A stretch of DNA of 64,000 nt, taken from NCBI RefSeq assembly GCF_003112435.1, contig NZ_BDOQ01000003.1:248001-312000 (forward strand), given 5' to 3'. Shown here piece by piece: positions 27,850-35,734 of the stretch. Origin of the DNA: Novimethylophilus kurashikiensis (GTDB lineage: Bacteria; Pseudomonadota; Gammaproteobacteria; Burkholderiales; Methylophilaceae). Under the pieces are notes generated by a model, which was not told the origin of the DNA, searched no databases, and saw nothing but the letters and a program-made list of their open reading frames with translations. Each line of letters begins with the position of its first letter. Position 1 is the first letter of the stretch. The position numbers and the translations under genes were made by a program.

Positions 27850-29229
27850 ATGAGCTTATACGTTTTTAGTACTTTTGTGCTAAGTCTGGTGTTTATGCTG
27901 GTCATGGGCAGCTGGTGGAACGGAAGTGCTCCGTTCAAGGTTCACCTGGCTGCGCTTGCCGTGGTCTGCGCCACTATGTTGTGTATCACGCTGCTGATCG
28001 CACTTTATCCTGTTTTGGCGTCGCGTTCCCGGTTCGGACGCCGCATTTCAAAAGAAGACAAGGCCGCCTGGGGCATCGACGTTTCCAACAAGCTCTCCAC
28101 GCCTGCCGCCGTACTCGACGGCTACAATGTCGTGTTTGCCAACAAGGCCTTTTTGAACGAACTCGGCATGTCGGGCATGAGCGACCAAGTCATCGGAATG
28201 CCGCTCACCAACCTCGTCCATCCCAGTGACCACCAGAATATCGCAAAACTGTTTGCCCGAGGTTCGGCAGACGAAACAGACCAAAGCTTCACCATCAAAC
28301 TGCGCATACTGAGTGCCGACGGCACCAGCATTCCCGTTTTTGCCGCAATCTCCCCATTAAGCACCACGGACAATCCTGAATTCAACCTGCTTCAGCTGTC
28401 TCCGACGACCGCGGTAAAACACACCTTCACCAGCACGCCGGATTTATTCGACTATCACCTGTTGGTCGAACAGATCGAGCAGATCGTGTTTCAACTGAAT
28501 ACCGCCCGCGAAATTATCTTTCTCAACCCCTCGTGGGAGCGGTTGCTGGACCACAAGCTCGAAGGCAGCCTCAATAAATCCCTGCTCGCCTACATCCACC
28601 CAGAGGATAAACCCATGGTGGATGCACGGCTTAACTCCCTCACCCTCGGCCGGCGCAACCACTGCCTACTCGAGACACGGTTGATCGGCAGGAACGGCGA
28701 TTCTCGCTGGGTTGAACTCCGCGCCCGGAACATCAGCGGCAACCCCGGAGAACTTTCGAGCGTGATCGGCACATTGACCGACATCAGCCGCATGAAGCAG
28801 ACCGAAGCCAGCCTGCGCGCCAACCGGCGCTCCCTCAGCATGCTGCTCAGCAACGTCCCCGGCATGGTTTATCGCTGCAAGAACGACAAGAACTGGACCT
28901 TCGAATTCGTCAGTGACGGCAGTCTGGACGTCACCGGCTATGAACCCTACGAAATGGTCAACAACCCTAATTTCGCCTACACCCAGATCATTCACCCGGA
29001 TGATCGTGCTCGCACCTGGGATCTCTGCCAGCGGCAGGTCGCCAAGCAGGAGCGATTCCAGTTCATCTACCGCATCACAACGCGGTCAGGCCAGGTCAAA
29101 TATGTCTGGGAGCAAGGCAAGGGCGTCTTTTCGAGCACTGGCGACCTGCTTGCCCTCGAAGGATTCATTACCGACCTGGCAAGCCATGACAATGAAGACG
29201 GCATGCTCGACATTCGCCAGATCGTTTAA
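27850..29229 (+). CDS. Membrane-anchored triple-PAS protein without an output domain
   Basis: A 459-residue protein: two N-terminal membrane helices (first ~60 residues) then three PAS domains (about 75-190, 200-320 and 330-450), the last two with PAC-type ends (VIGTLTDISRMKQTE and LEGFITDLASHD). It stops directly after the third PAS with no kinase, GGDEF, EAL or methyl-accepting segment, so it must signal through a partner. It is divergent from the NarX/NarL-like pair, which suggests an accessory sensor for that system (inference). Confidence 0.82.
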   Translation: MSLYVFSTFVLSLVFMLVMGSWWNGSAPFKVHLAALAVVCATMLCITLLIALYPVLASRSRFGRRISKEDKAAWGIDVSNKLSTPAAVLDGYNVVFANKAFLNELGMSGMSDQVIGMPLTNLVHPSDHQNIAKLFARGSADETDQSFTIKLRILSADGTSIPVFAAISPLSTTDNPEFNLLQLSPTTAVKHTFTSTPDLFDYHLLVEQIEQIVFQLNTAREIIFLNPSWERLLDHKLEGSLNKSLLAYIHPEDKPMVDARLNSLTLGRRNHCLLETRLIGRNGDSRWVELRARNISGNPGELSSVIGTLTDISRMKQTEASLRANRRSLSMLLSNVPGMVYRCKNDKNWTFEFVSDGSLDVTGYEPYEMVNNPNFAYTQIIHPDDRARTWDLCQRQVAKQERFQFIYRITTRSGQVKYVWEQGKGVFSSTGDLLALEGFITDLASHDNEDGMLDIRQIV

Positions 29230-29263
29230 CCACCCGATTCAATATCCACATCTTCTTCCTGAC

Positions 29264-29287
29264 AAAAAAGAAGGCGCCTAAGCGCCT
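29264..29287 (-). terminator. Intrinsic terminator of the TorF-type porin gene
   Basis: AGGCGC-CTAA-GCGCCT stem (29272-29287) followed on the minus strand by TTCTTTTTTG. It lies 44 bp beyond the porin stop and 35 bp past the convergent PAS gene. Confidence 0.85.
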
Positions 29288-29330
29288 ACGGAAGAGAGCT
29301 TATTTAAAAGCTAAATGCGTTATCTCAAGA

Positions 29331-30188
29331 TTAGAAGGTTCTCTTGAGGAACAACACGACGTGGTCGTCGCCGGTGTAGGTACCCTTGCCGTCCACATAC
29401 CAGGAATGACGCGCATTGGTGGTAGTGAAGTTAACCCCGGCGTTCCAACCCGTGCTGCCAGCGATGGAGAAGTTCTTGTTCACGCCCACCAGATAGTCGG
29501 TGTAGTCGGCGACTGAACGTCCTTCAACCGTTTGACGGCCGGCGTGCAGCGCGAGGTTGATATCGTAGGGCAGCGTGTAGTTGAAGTTCAGCTCGGTGTA
29601 ATCGCTGCCGCGGCTGTCGCCCTTGCCATCGCCCAGGCTCTTGTTGTTGAGACCGAAGAAATCGCTCACAGCGTAGCTATATTTCAGCGTGAACCACTTC
29701 CAGGTGGCGGCTGCATTCAATTCCGTAGTGTTGGGCGATTCCTTGGTGCCCGCACCGAAATTCGGATGCTCGTTGTCGGGGTAATAGAACTGCAGGAAGC
29801 CGACGTTAATACCGATATCCTGCGTGATCTGACGGGCATATCCGCCGTAGAGGTCGATTTCGAGCGTATTGCCGTATAGCGCGTCCTTGTCGACGTTGGA
29901 ACCCCAAACGCCCAGGTAGACGCCGCTGGAGTGCGCATAATCGAAACCACCCTGCAATGCGGGACGCTCATTGGTGTAGGTGATGCCGCGGAACACGTAC
30001 TGGCCGTAGATGCCAATATTGGCACTGAAAGAATGCGGCGATGCGGGTTCGGCAGGTGCGGGTTCGGCAGGTGCGGGTGCAGCGGCTGCCGGAGCAGCAG
30101 CGGCGGCTTCCTCTGCCATAGCGGGAGATGCAGCCGTCAATGCAGCTCCTAATAGTCCAATGAGATACAACGGTTTCCTTGCGTTCAT
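29331..30188 (-). CDS. TorF-family putative porin (copy 1)
   Basis: A 285-residue outer-membrane protein. It has a signal peptide (LIGLLGAALTAASPAMAEE) followed by an Ala/Pro/Glu-rich linker (about residues 25-55) and then beta strands such as IGIYGQYVFRGITYTNERPA, ending in the barrel-type C-terminus FLKRTF. This is the TIGR02001/TorF-type family of putative porins. A second copy lies at 57658-58563. It is separated from the globin-dmm genes by about 140 bp with no operator of the island type. Confidence 0.82.
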   Translation of the reverse strand: MNARKPLYLIGLLGAALTAASPAMAEEAAAAAPAAAAPAPAEPAPAEPASPHSFSANIGIYGQYVFRGITYTNERPALQGGFDYAHSSGVYLGVWGSNVDKDALYGNTLEIDLYGGYARQITQDIGINVGFLQFYYPDNEHPNFGAGTKESPNTTELNAAATWKWFTLKYSYAVSDFFGLNNKSLGDGKGDSRGSDYTELNFNYTLPYDINLALHAGRQTVEGRSVADYTDYLVGVNKNFSIAGSTGWNAGVNFTTTNARHSWYVDGKGTYTGDDHVVLFLKRTF

Positions 30189-30330
30189 TTATGCCACCCC
30201 TTAAAAGTTGAAAAATTAACTGCCGATAAACAACGGTGTTGCGAACATTCTTTTATTCATCCGCCTTTGCCGCTTTGCAGCACTGCGGTAAAGATTGCAA
30301 AACAAGCGGTCTTATTTGCGGTTTCTGTCT

Positions 30331-30753
30331 TTAATCGTTGCGATTGACCAGCAACTCGGCCACGACGGTGAAATTGGCCATCAGCTTGCTTTTCACGTCC
30401 GGGCCCAGCCCGACTTCGTCGATGGCCATATCCATGCAAACCAGCCAAGCATCCTTGGCTTTGGCATTGATTTCTACGTGCTCATGCATGGTCCGCACGT
30501 TGGAATGTCCGTACTTCTCGGCATAAAGATTAGGGCCGCCAAGAAACCCGGAAAGGAAGTTGAACTGCTCGACCCGAGAATGGGCGATGCCGTGGCCCCG
30601 CAAGTGCAGCACGCTGACGGGCTCTCCCTCGGGGTGCTGCTCGACGATGTCGTAAAACGTCTCGACGAGTCGTCGAATCCCGTTTTCCCCACCCACCAGG
30701 TTGTAGAGATTGGCATTGGCAGATTCAACCGATGTCGATGTGCTTTGCATCAT
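30331..30753 (-). CDS. Group II truncated haemoglobin
   Basis: A 140-residue 2-on-2 globin. The pattern LYNLVGGENGIRRLVETFYD, then FLSGFLGGPNLYAEKYGHSN and RTMHEHVEI, followed by a conserved tryptophan (AKDAWLVCM), is that of trHbII; the histidine after RTM is the likely proximal haem ligand. It is the last gene of the dmm operon, 25 bp after dmmC. It may supply oxygen, hold haem, or remove NO or peroxide; the sequence does not decide. Confidence 0.88.
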   Translation of the reverse strand: MMQSTSTSVESANANLYNLVGGENGIRRLVETFYDIVEQHPEGEPVSVLHLRGHGIAHSRVEQFNFLSGFLGGPNLYAEKYGHSNVRTMHEHVEINAKAKDAWLVCMDMAIDEVGLGPDVKSKLMANFTVVAELLVNRND

Positions 30754-30778
30754 TCAACCCTCCCTTCGTGCTTCGAAA

Positions 30779-31819
30779 CTATTCCGGATGCGTACCGATA
30801 TCGAGCGGCGCGCCATCGTCGTATCGGCTGAGCCATTCCACCGCCGTCGCGTGAAATTTCGTCAGGCCCTTGTACTCGAGCAGATCGGGATGCAAGTCCT
30901 TCAGAATGCGATGGAAGCGTTTTGCCCAGCGCGGATACGTGGCAAGCTCGTTCAAGCTGATGAGATAGCAGCGGATGCTGAACACGATGCCGTTGCTGCG
31001 CGGCAACCTGAACAAGGTTTGCAGCTCGACGCGCAAATGCACCCGATCGCCGGCGTTATCCAGGGTGATGTGATTGCGGTCCGGCCCCCACAGCGGATAG
31101 TTCTCAGGCGAGGTATCCAGGCGCGGGTTGAGGGTCATGGTCCAGTTGAGACGGCGTACCGGCTCACCCAGCTGCAGGTTCATCATGAACTTCAGGGCAC
31201 GGTCCATCACCCCGATTTCCGTCGCACGCGGCACCGGTGCATGCCATTGATGCCAAGACATGCCCACATCGAAGGCGAGCGACCAGTCGGCTTGGCTGGT
31301 GACAATGCCAGCGTCGGCAAACAAGGTGCCTTCGCGCTGGTCGAGGATCACCCAGTCGCCCTGGATCTGGCGCCCCACATATTCGAACGGCTCCATCGGC
31401 AACGACGAACGGTCACCGAACGTAAAGGTGTTTTCAATGCCCAGCGGCAGGTTCTGCCAAGTCCAGCGATTGCCGTCCTTGGTCAACTTGAACTGCTCCG
31501 GGTAATCGCGCGAGAGCGATTCCATGATCAGTTCCAGGACATCCCACTGCGCATCCATCATGTGCGGCAACGAGGCGTAACGTCCCGGGTCGCGGGCCAG
31601 CGTGATCGCCTTGTCCCGACATTCGGACACGTAGTGCTCGTCGATATCCAGCGGAAACTCCAGGACCGAACCAGGCTTACCCTTTACATGCGGCTCGATG
31701 TTGACCGAGTACATGTATTTGTCTTCGGGGAACGGGAAAGGAAAGCGGCGAATCGCATCCAGCGAATTGCGATAGGTATAGTCGTCGCGGAAAGTCTCTT
31801 CCTTGAATGCAAGTCCCAT
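30779..31819 (-). CDS. dmmC: Dimethylamine monooxygenase, haem subunit (HODM alpha, DUF3445)
   Basis: Catalytic subunit of haem-dependent oxidative N-demethylase, which converts dimethylamine to methylamine and formaldehyde with O2 and NAD(P)H. The 346-residue protein shows the DUF3445 pattern (FPFPEDKYMYSVNIEP, LPHMMDAQWDVLELIMESLS, PLWGPDRNHITLDNAG, RLPRSNGIVFSIRCYLISL). The name follows the order of the described dmmDABC cluster, where the fourth gene is this family. Neighbours dmmD, dmmA and dmmB encode the other subunits. Confidence 0.87.
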   Translation of the reverse strand: MGLAFKEETFRDDYTYRNSLDAIRRFPFPFPEDKYMYSVNIEPHVKGKPGSVLEFPLDIDEHYVSECRDKAITLARDPGRYASLPHMMDAQWDVLELIMESLSRDYPEQFKLTKDGNRWTWQNLPLGIENTFTFGDRSSLPMEPFEYVGRQIQGDWVILDQREGTLFADAGIVTSQADWSLAFDVGMSWHQWHAPVPRATEIGVMDRALKFMMNLQLGEPVRRLNWTMTLNPRLDTSPENYPLWGPDRNHITLDNAGDRVHLRVELQTLFRLPRSNGIVFSIRCYLISLNELATYPRWAKRFHRILKDLHPDLLEYKGLTKFHATAVEWLSRYDDGAPLDIGTHPE

Positions 31820-31831
31820 GATGAAATTCCT

Positions 31832-32785
31832 TTAGATATCAAGCAGCATGTGCGTACAACGCGCACGGGAAACACAGGGCAGGATTTTCTTGCCCGAAGA
31901 TTTTTCGGCGTCGCTCAGGTAGTGGTCGTGGTGGAAGATTTCGCCATCCAGTTCCAGCACATCGAGCTCGCAACGGCCACAGGCCCCGCCGCGACATAGC
32001 GAATCGGGCCCCACCCCGGCCGTCTCAAGCGCCTCGAGTAAGGTCATGTCGGCAGTCACTTCCACCTCCATGTTCGATTTGGCCAATTGCACCTTGAAGG
32101 CATCGCCCATCGGCGGCGCGGTAAACTGTTCGCTATGGACATGGTTTTCCGGCCAACCCAGCTCGCGAGCTGCTTCCAGCACGGCGTTTACCATGGGTGC
32201 AGGTCCGCAGACGTAGACATGCGTCCCCAAGGGCTGGCGGCTCAGCACCGCCGGGATATCCAGCTGCTGCCCCAGCGAATCGATGTAGAAATGGGCACGC
32301 TCGCCGCATTCAGACTTGAGTTGCGCACTGAATGCGCCGTGCTCGGGCGAGCGGAATGCATAGTGCAGTTCGTATTCGAAACCGTTGCGCTTGAGATCGT
32401 GCAATTGCGACATGAACGGCGTAATGCCGATGCCGCCGGCGATCAGCACATGCTTGCGCCCCATCCGGATCAGCTGGAACAAATTGACCGGCATGGTGAT
32501 CTGCAAGACCGAGCCTTCAGCCACGTTATCGTGCATGTAGGCCGAACCGCCGCGCGAACGCTCCTGGCGTCGAACCGAGATGTGATACGCCTGTGTATCG
32601 TCAGGAGCGCCCATCAGCGAATAAGCATTGCGATGAATGCGCCCGCCGATGTCCATGGCCACGACGACATGGCTGCCGCCGGAAAAGGGCGGGAAAGCTT
32701 GCCCGTCTTCCCGCACCAGCGTGAAATGCTTGACCAGCGGCGTCACCTGCTCGATGGCGGCAACGCGGACATTGACCGTACTCAT
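31832..32785 (-). CDS. dmmB: Dimethylamine monooxygenase reductase subunit (flavin/NAD(P)H + 2Fe-2S)
   Basis: A 317-residue phthalate-dioxygenase-reductase-type protein that passes electrons to the haem subunit. Order: flavin-binding barrel (RNAYSLMGAPDD), nucleotide-binding domain (LIAGGIGITPFMSQ, YVCGPAPMVNAV), then a C-terminal plant-type ferredoxin with CRGGACGRC and a fourth cysteine in ILPCVSRA. Start overlaps the dmmA stop by 4 bp. Confidence 0.9.
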   Translation of the reverse strand: MSTVNVRVAAIEQVTPLVKHFTLVREDGQAFPPFSGGSHVVVAMDIGGRIHRNAYSLMGAPDDTQAYHISVRRQERSRGGSAYMHDNVAEGSVLQITMPVNLFQLIRMGRKHVLIAGGIGITPFMSQLHDLKRNGFEYELHYAFRSPEHGAFSAQLKSECGERAHFYIDSLGQQLDIPAVLSRQPLGTHVYVCGPAPMVNAVLEAARELGWPENHVHSEQFTAPPMGDAFKVQLAKSNMEVEVTADMTLLEALETAGVGPDSLCRGGACGRCELDVLELDGEIFHHDHYLSDAEKSSGKKILPCVSRARCTHMLLDI

Positions 32786-33384
32786 GGGTAAATTTCCTCA
32801 ATGGCGGGCACTTCGCCCGGATTTTCGGCGTCGATCATCAAGCCCATGTAGGCGCCGAGATGGCGCGAAAAGTGATCGCGCACGAAGAGCTTCCTGGAGC
32901 ACTTGCTGCAGGCCACGATATTGGTCGTGACGTTCGGCGTGGTCGCCTTGCAATGGACGCAATAGACCGGTCGCGAAAGGCTGTTGGAAAGCTGCTTCAC
33001 AATTTCGCTTTCCTGGATATCGAACAGCGCGGCCAGCTTGCACAGCGACCAAATGAAACTTTCCGTCCCCGAGACATAAAAGCGCGTGCCCATCTTCATA
33101 TCGGGCAAACGGCGATAGAAGGCGTAAAGCGCTTCCATCTGGGTATCGAACACCTGCAATTCGTCACCGACGAGCTTGGTGAGCGTCTGCGAATAGTCCT
33201 TGTCGGTGCTGTCGCCCCGCACGTAAAACACGGTCACCGGCTGTACGGGATGCATCTGCTGAAACAGCTGCAATACCGCCATTCCTCCGGCCCCTTTTGC
33301 CACGACTACATGCGCCGATGCCTTCTCTTTCCACACCAGCGTTTCGTAGTTCGGCTTGCTTCTGATCCTGTACCCACGTTCCAT
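32782..33384 (-). CDS. dmmA: Dimethylamine monooxygenase small subunit with Cys4 ribbon
   Basis: A 200-residue protein with a Rossmann-like N-terminal part (VVVAKGAGGMAVLQLFQQM) and a C-terminal metal ribbon made of CVHC and CSKC separated by 15 residues. It corresponds to the gamma subunit of haem-dependent oxidative N-demethylase (DmmA family). The Cys4 site could bind zinc or iron. Its place between dmmD and dmmB is the published cluster order. Confidence 0.82.
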   Translation of the reverse strand: MERGYRIRSKPNYETLVWKEKASAHVVVAKGAGGMAVLQLFQQMHPVQPVTVFYVRGDSTDKDYSQTLTKLVGDELQVFDTQMEALYAFYRRLPDMKMGTRFYVSGTESFIWSLCKLAALFDIQESEIVKQLSNSLSRPVYCVHCKATTPNVTTNIVACSKCSRKLFVRDHFSRHLGAYMGLMIDAENPGEVPAIEEIYP

Positions 33385-33412
33385 GATTCCGGCCTCGAAT
33401 GATTAGAGCGGT

Positions 33413-34528
33413 TTACTTGGCGCCATCCGGATGCGTACGCAGACGCATCGGATCGTAGAACGGCGTGCGTACCACCCTGGCCTTGGAGGTCTTGCTGCCC
33501 ACCACTTCCAGCTGGGTGCCGATCTGCGAAAACTCCGGCTTGACGTGCGCCATAGCCAACGATTGCATCAGGTAGCGGCTAAAACTTGCGCTCGTCACAA
33601 CGCCGATTTCCTTGCCGTCCTTGACCAGCTTTGCGCCTGCCTCGACTGCCGTGGCGGAATCGCACACCAGGCCGACCTGCTTGACGCGCTCGCGTCCGCG
33701 CAGCTTCAGCACGGCTTCCTTGCCGATGTAATCGCCCTTCTTGTCGAGATCGACACCCCAGCCCATGTTGACTTCCCAAGGCGTGGTATCGCCTTCCGGC
33801 ATTTCAAAGGGGAAGAACAGCAGCGCTGCTTCGATACGGGTCAGGTCGAGTGAATTCCAGGAGGCCGCAATCACACCGAAAGGCGCACCGACCTCCAGGA
33901 TCTTGTCCCAGATCAGGATGGCGTCCTTGCTGGCGCAATACACTTCGTAGCCGCGCTCGCCGGAGTAACCGCCGCGTGCCACATAGACGTCACAGCCGAA
34001 CACCTGGGTTTTGACGTGCTTGAAATAAGGCAGCGCAGCCAGGTCAAAACCGACATGCGGCGCCAGCACGTCCAGCGACTTGGGGCCTTGCAGGGAGAGG
34101 ATGTGTACGTCGAGGTCTGCCGCGACGACAACCTTCTTGCCGGCGGCCAGCATGGCCAGGTGTTGCGGCGTCTTGCCACTGCCGTGCGAGACGCGGAATT
34201 CGGTCTTGCTGTCGCGGATGATCATGATGTCGTCGCACAGCGCGCCGTTTTCATCGACCTCAGCCGCAAGGCGCGAAGTCCCAGGCTGCATGCTCGTCAC
34301 GTCGATCGCTACCAGGCGGTCGAGCACGCTTTCGGCATCTTCGCCGCTGACGTTGACGATATTGAGGGCAGACACGTCGTAGAGTCCGGCGCGCGAACGC
34401 ACGGCGACGACTTCATCATGCGCATCGCTGTGATAGCTCCATGGAATCGGCATGTCGTTCCATGTATCGCCATCGAGCTTGGACCCCAGCTCGCGATGCC
34501 TGACGTTAAGAATTGAATTACGCGACAT
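33413..34528 (-). CDS. dmmD: Folate-binding GcvT-like subunit of dimethylamine monooxygenase
   Basis: A 371-residue aminomethyltransferase-fold protein; in this enzyme family it binds tetrahydrofolate and captures the formaldehyde released on demethylation as methylene-tetrahydrofolate. GcvT landmarks are SRAGLYDVSALNIVNVSGED, an RGGYSGERGYEVY-type block and EVNMGWGVDLDKKGDYIGKE. The ATG at 34528 has GGGAG nine bases upstream; a TTG at 34537 would overlap that site. It is the first gene of the operon behind the operator module at 34592-34627. Confidence 0.86.
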   Translation of the reverse strand: MSRNSILNVRHRELGSKLDGDTWNDMPIPWSYHSDAHDEVVAVRSRAGLYDVSALNIVNVSGEDAESVLDRLVAIDVTSMQPGTSRLAAEVDENGALCDDIMIIRDSKTEFRVSHGSGKTPQHLAMLAAGKKVVVAADLDVHILSLQGPKSLDVLAPHVGFDLAALPYFKHVKTQVFGCDVYVARGGYSGERGYEVYCASKDAILIWDKILEVGAPFGVIAASWNSLDLTRIEAALLFFPFEMPEGDTTPWEVNMGWGVDLDKKGDYIGKEAVLKLRGRERVKQVGLVCDSATAVEAGAKLVKDGKEIGVVTSASFSRYLMQSLAMAHVKPEFSQIGTQLEVVGSKTSKARVVRTPFYDPMRLRTHPDGAK

Positions 34529-34591
34529 ATCTGCCAACTCCCATGATGGATATGAATAACTTAAAGAAAAGATATAGAAAGGGACCAGCCT

Positions 34592-34627
34592 CTAGAATTC
34601 TCTCGATGGCGTACTCCCTAAGGGGTA
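34592..34627 (-). promoter_or_regulatory. Island operator/promoter module, dmm copy
   Basis: The palindrome TACTCCCTAAGGGGTA (34612-34627) is followed in the direction of transcription by 10 bp (plus the flanking base G) and the block GAATTCTAG (34600-34592). The AATT block begins 64 bp from the dmmD ATG. This spacing is shared by five other promoters of the island. An extra exact heptamer TACTCCT lies at 34644-34650. Confidence 0.75.
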
Positions 34628-34650
34628 GCAAGCCACCGAGAAATACTCCT

Positions 34651-35064
34651 TTAAGCCGGCATGTGGGCGGCTTGCTTCATCGCGCCGGCCATGAACTCGT
34701 AAGTCGCCTTCCAGGCCTTGTGCACCTCGTCGGTGTAGTGGCCGCGCAACCCTTGTTCGAGCGTCCAGTACAGTGCTTCACCCACAGTATCGTACTGACT
34801 GTCGGACACGCCGTAGGCCACATGGCGTCGGCCGCAAGCCGCGATGGCGGGCGCCAGCCTGTCCATCTGGGTGAGTCCGGTAATCACGAGCGACAGCATG
34901 GTGCGCAGGCTGCGCCCCTGCTCTTGCATATCTGCCTTGAACAAGGATCGCAGGCCGGGATCAAGCTCGAACAAACGGCCGTAGAACAAGGTCGTCACGG
35001 TATCGCCCAAAGGTTCGGCCAAGGCCCATGTCTTCTGTACCAGCGAAATTTGATGCGGTGTCAT
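34651..35064 (-). CDS. Single-domain globin (3-on-3, bacterial haemoglobin type)
   Basis: A 137-residue globin related to Vgb and flavohaemoglobin haem domains, without a reductase domain. Features are LVQKTWALAEPLGDTVTTLF, FYGRLFELDPGLRSLFK, and CGRRHVAYGV with the likely proximal histidine. I placed the start at the ATG at 35064, preceded by GGAGAGG at ideal spacing, rather than 19 codons upstream. It has its own copy of the island operator module and is separate from the dmm operon. Role could be O2 delivery, NO or redox handling. Confidence 0.88.
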   Translation of the reverse strand: MTPHQISLVQKTWALAEPLGDTVTTLFYGRLFELDPGLRSLFKADMQEQGRSLRTMLSLVITGLTQMDRLAPAIAACGRRHVAYGVSDSQYDTVGEALYWTLEQGLRGHYTDEVHKAWKATYEFMAGAMKQAAHMPA

Positions 35065-35115
35065 CACGCCTCTCCGATGAATGTTTGAGTGCATTGTCGA
35101 TATCCATATCCGGTT

Positions 35116-35151
35116 CAACAATTCCTCTTTGGGCTTACTTCGAAAGTGGTA
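35116..35151 (-). promoter_or_regulatory. Island operator/promoter module, globin copy
   Basis: Palindrome TACTTCGAAAGTGGTA (35136-35151), then 10 bp, then GAATTGTTG on the minus strand (35124-35116). Reading TTGTTG as -35, a 17-bp spacer leads to GACAAT (4 of 6 to TATAAT). The block starts 52 bp from the globin ATG. Confidence 0.75.
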
Positions 35152-35199
35152 GGAATGCGGCTGAAACCGCCATGAATCAAGGCGTTGCGGGCGTAGGGA

Positions 35200-35239
35200 A
35201 AGGGGTAGGATGGGACATGCTTCTTTGAGAGTACCCCTT
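35200..35239. promoter_or_regulatory. Diverging heptamer pair upstream of the cupin gene
   Basis: AAGGGGTA (35200-35207) and TACCCCTT (35232-35239) form a perfect 8-bp inverted repeat 24 bp apart. The right arm also starts a small palindrome TACCCCTTAGGGATA. Both halves match the TACYYMT heptamer seen in the island operators. They lie 77-116 bp before the cupin ATG and may control it. Confidence 0.5.
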
Positions 35240-35315
35240 AGGGATAATTGTGGATGGTTGCTGAGGCGGATTTAATTTATTCACCATCAACCACTGCAAT
35301 AAAAGGAGTAATCGC

Positions 35316-35669
35316 ATGAAGTACAAGAAGCAAGCTATCGCCGACAGCCAACCCTCGATGAACGTTGACGGCGTCAAGGCCTGGCTGGGTGACGTGTTCA
35401 TCTCCGCCAAGAACGAGCCCAACAAGGATCAGCCGCTCTGTGCAGGTTTCTTCCACCTGGAAGCCGGCAAGCCGCTGGACTACACCTACGACTACGAGGA
35501 AATGAAGATCGTGGTGGAAGGCGAGTTCAACATCACCGAAGTCAAGACCGGCAATAAGTACAACTGCAAGCCAGGCGACGTGCTGTATTTCGCCGATGGC
35601 GATCACATCATTTTCGATACACCGCACCGTGCAGTAGGTTTCTTCTGCGGTCAGCGCAAGCCGCTGTAA
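35316..35669 (+). CDS. Small cupin-domain protein
   Basis: A 117-residue single-domain cupin with the conserved pattern YEEMKIVVEGEFNITEVKTG and CKPGDVLYFADGDHIIFDTP. It resembles EutQ-type or general cupin_3 proteins that bind metals and small ligands. Strong ribosome-binding site (AAAAGGAG) before the ATG. It is the only plus-strand gene of the island, placed between the globin and the PAS-MCP gene. Function unknown; a role in amine or C1 metabolism is only suggested by location. Confidence 0.82.
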   Translation: MKYKKQAIADSQPSMNVDGVKAWLGDVFISAKNEPNKDQPLCAGFFHLEAGKPLDYTYDYEEMKIVVEGEFNITEVKTGNKYNCKPGDVLYFADGDHIIFDTPHRAVGFFCGQRKPL

Positions 35670-35688
35670 TACGGCTGTTGCAGCAACG

Positions 35689-35714
35689 CCATGCCCGGCT
35701 CGCGCCGGGCATGG
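35689..35714. terminator. Hairpin between convergent cupin and PAS-MCP genes
   Basis: An 11-bp perfect stem (35689-35699 with 35704-35714, loop TCGC) lies 20 bp after each stop. On the plus strand TTCTTA follows, giving a weak U tract; the minus strand has none. Probably ends the cupin transcript. Confidence 0.65.
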
Positions 35715-35734
35715 TTCTTACACATGGCAACGAA

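Noticed and set aside
30189-30330. Island operator upstream of the first TorF porin
   Set aside because: CACCCCTTAAAAGTTG is only a loose match and lacks the AATT block; it mainly reflects the ribosome-binding site.
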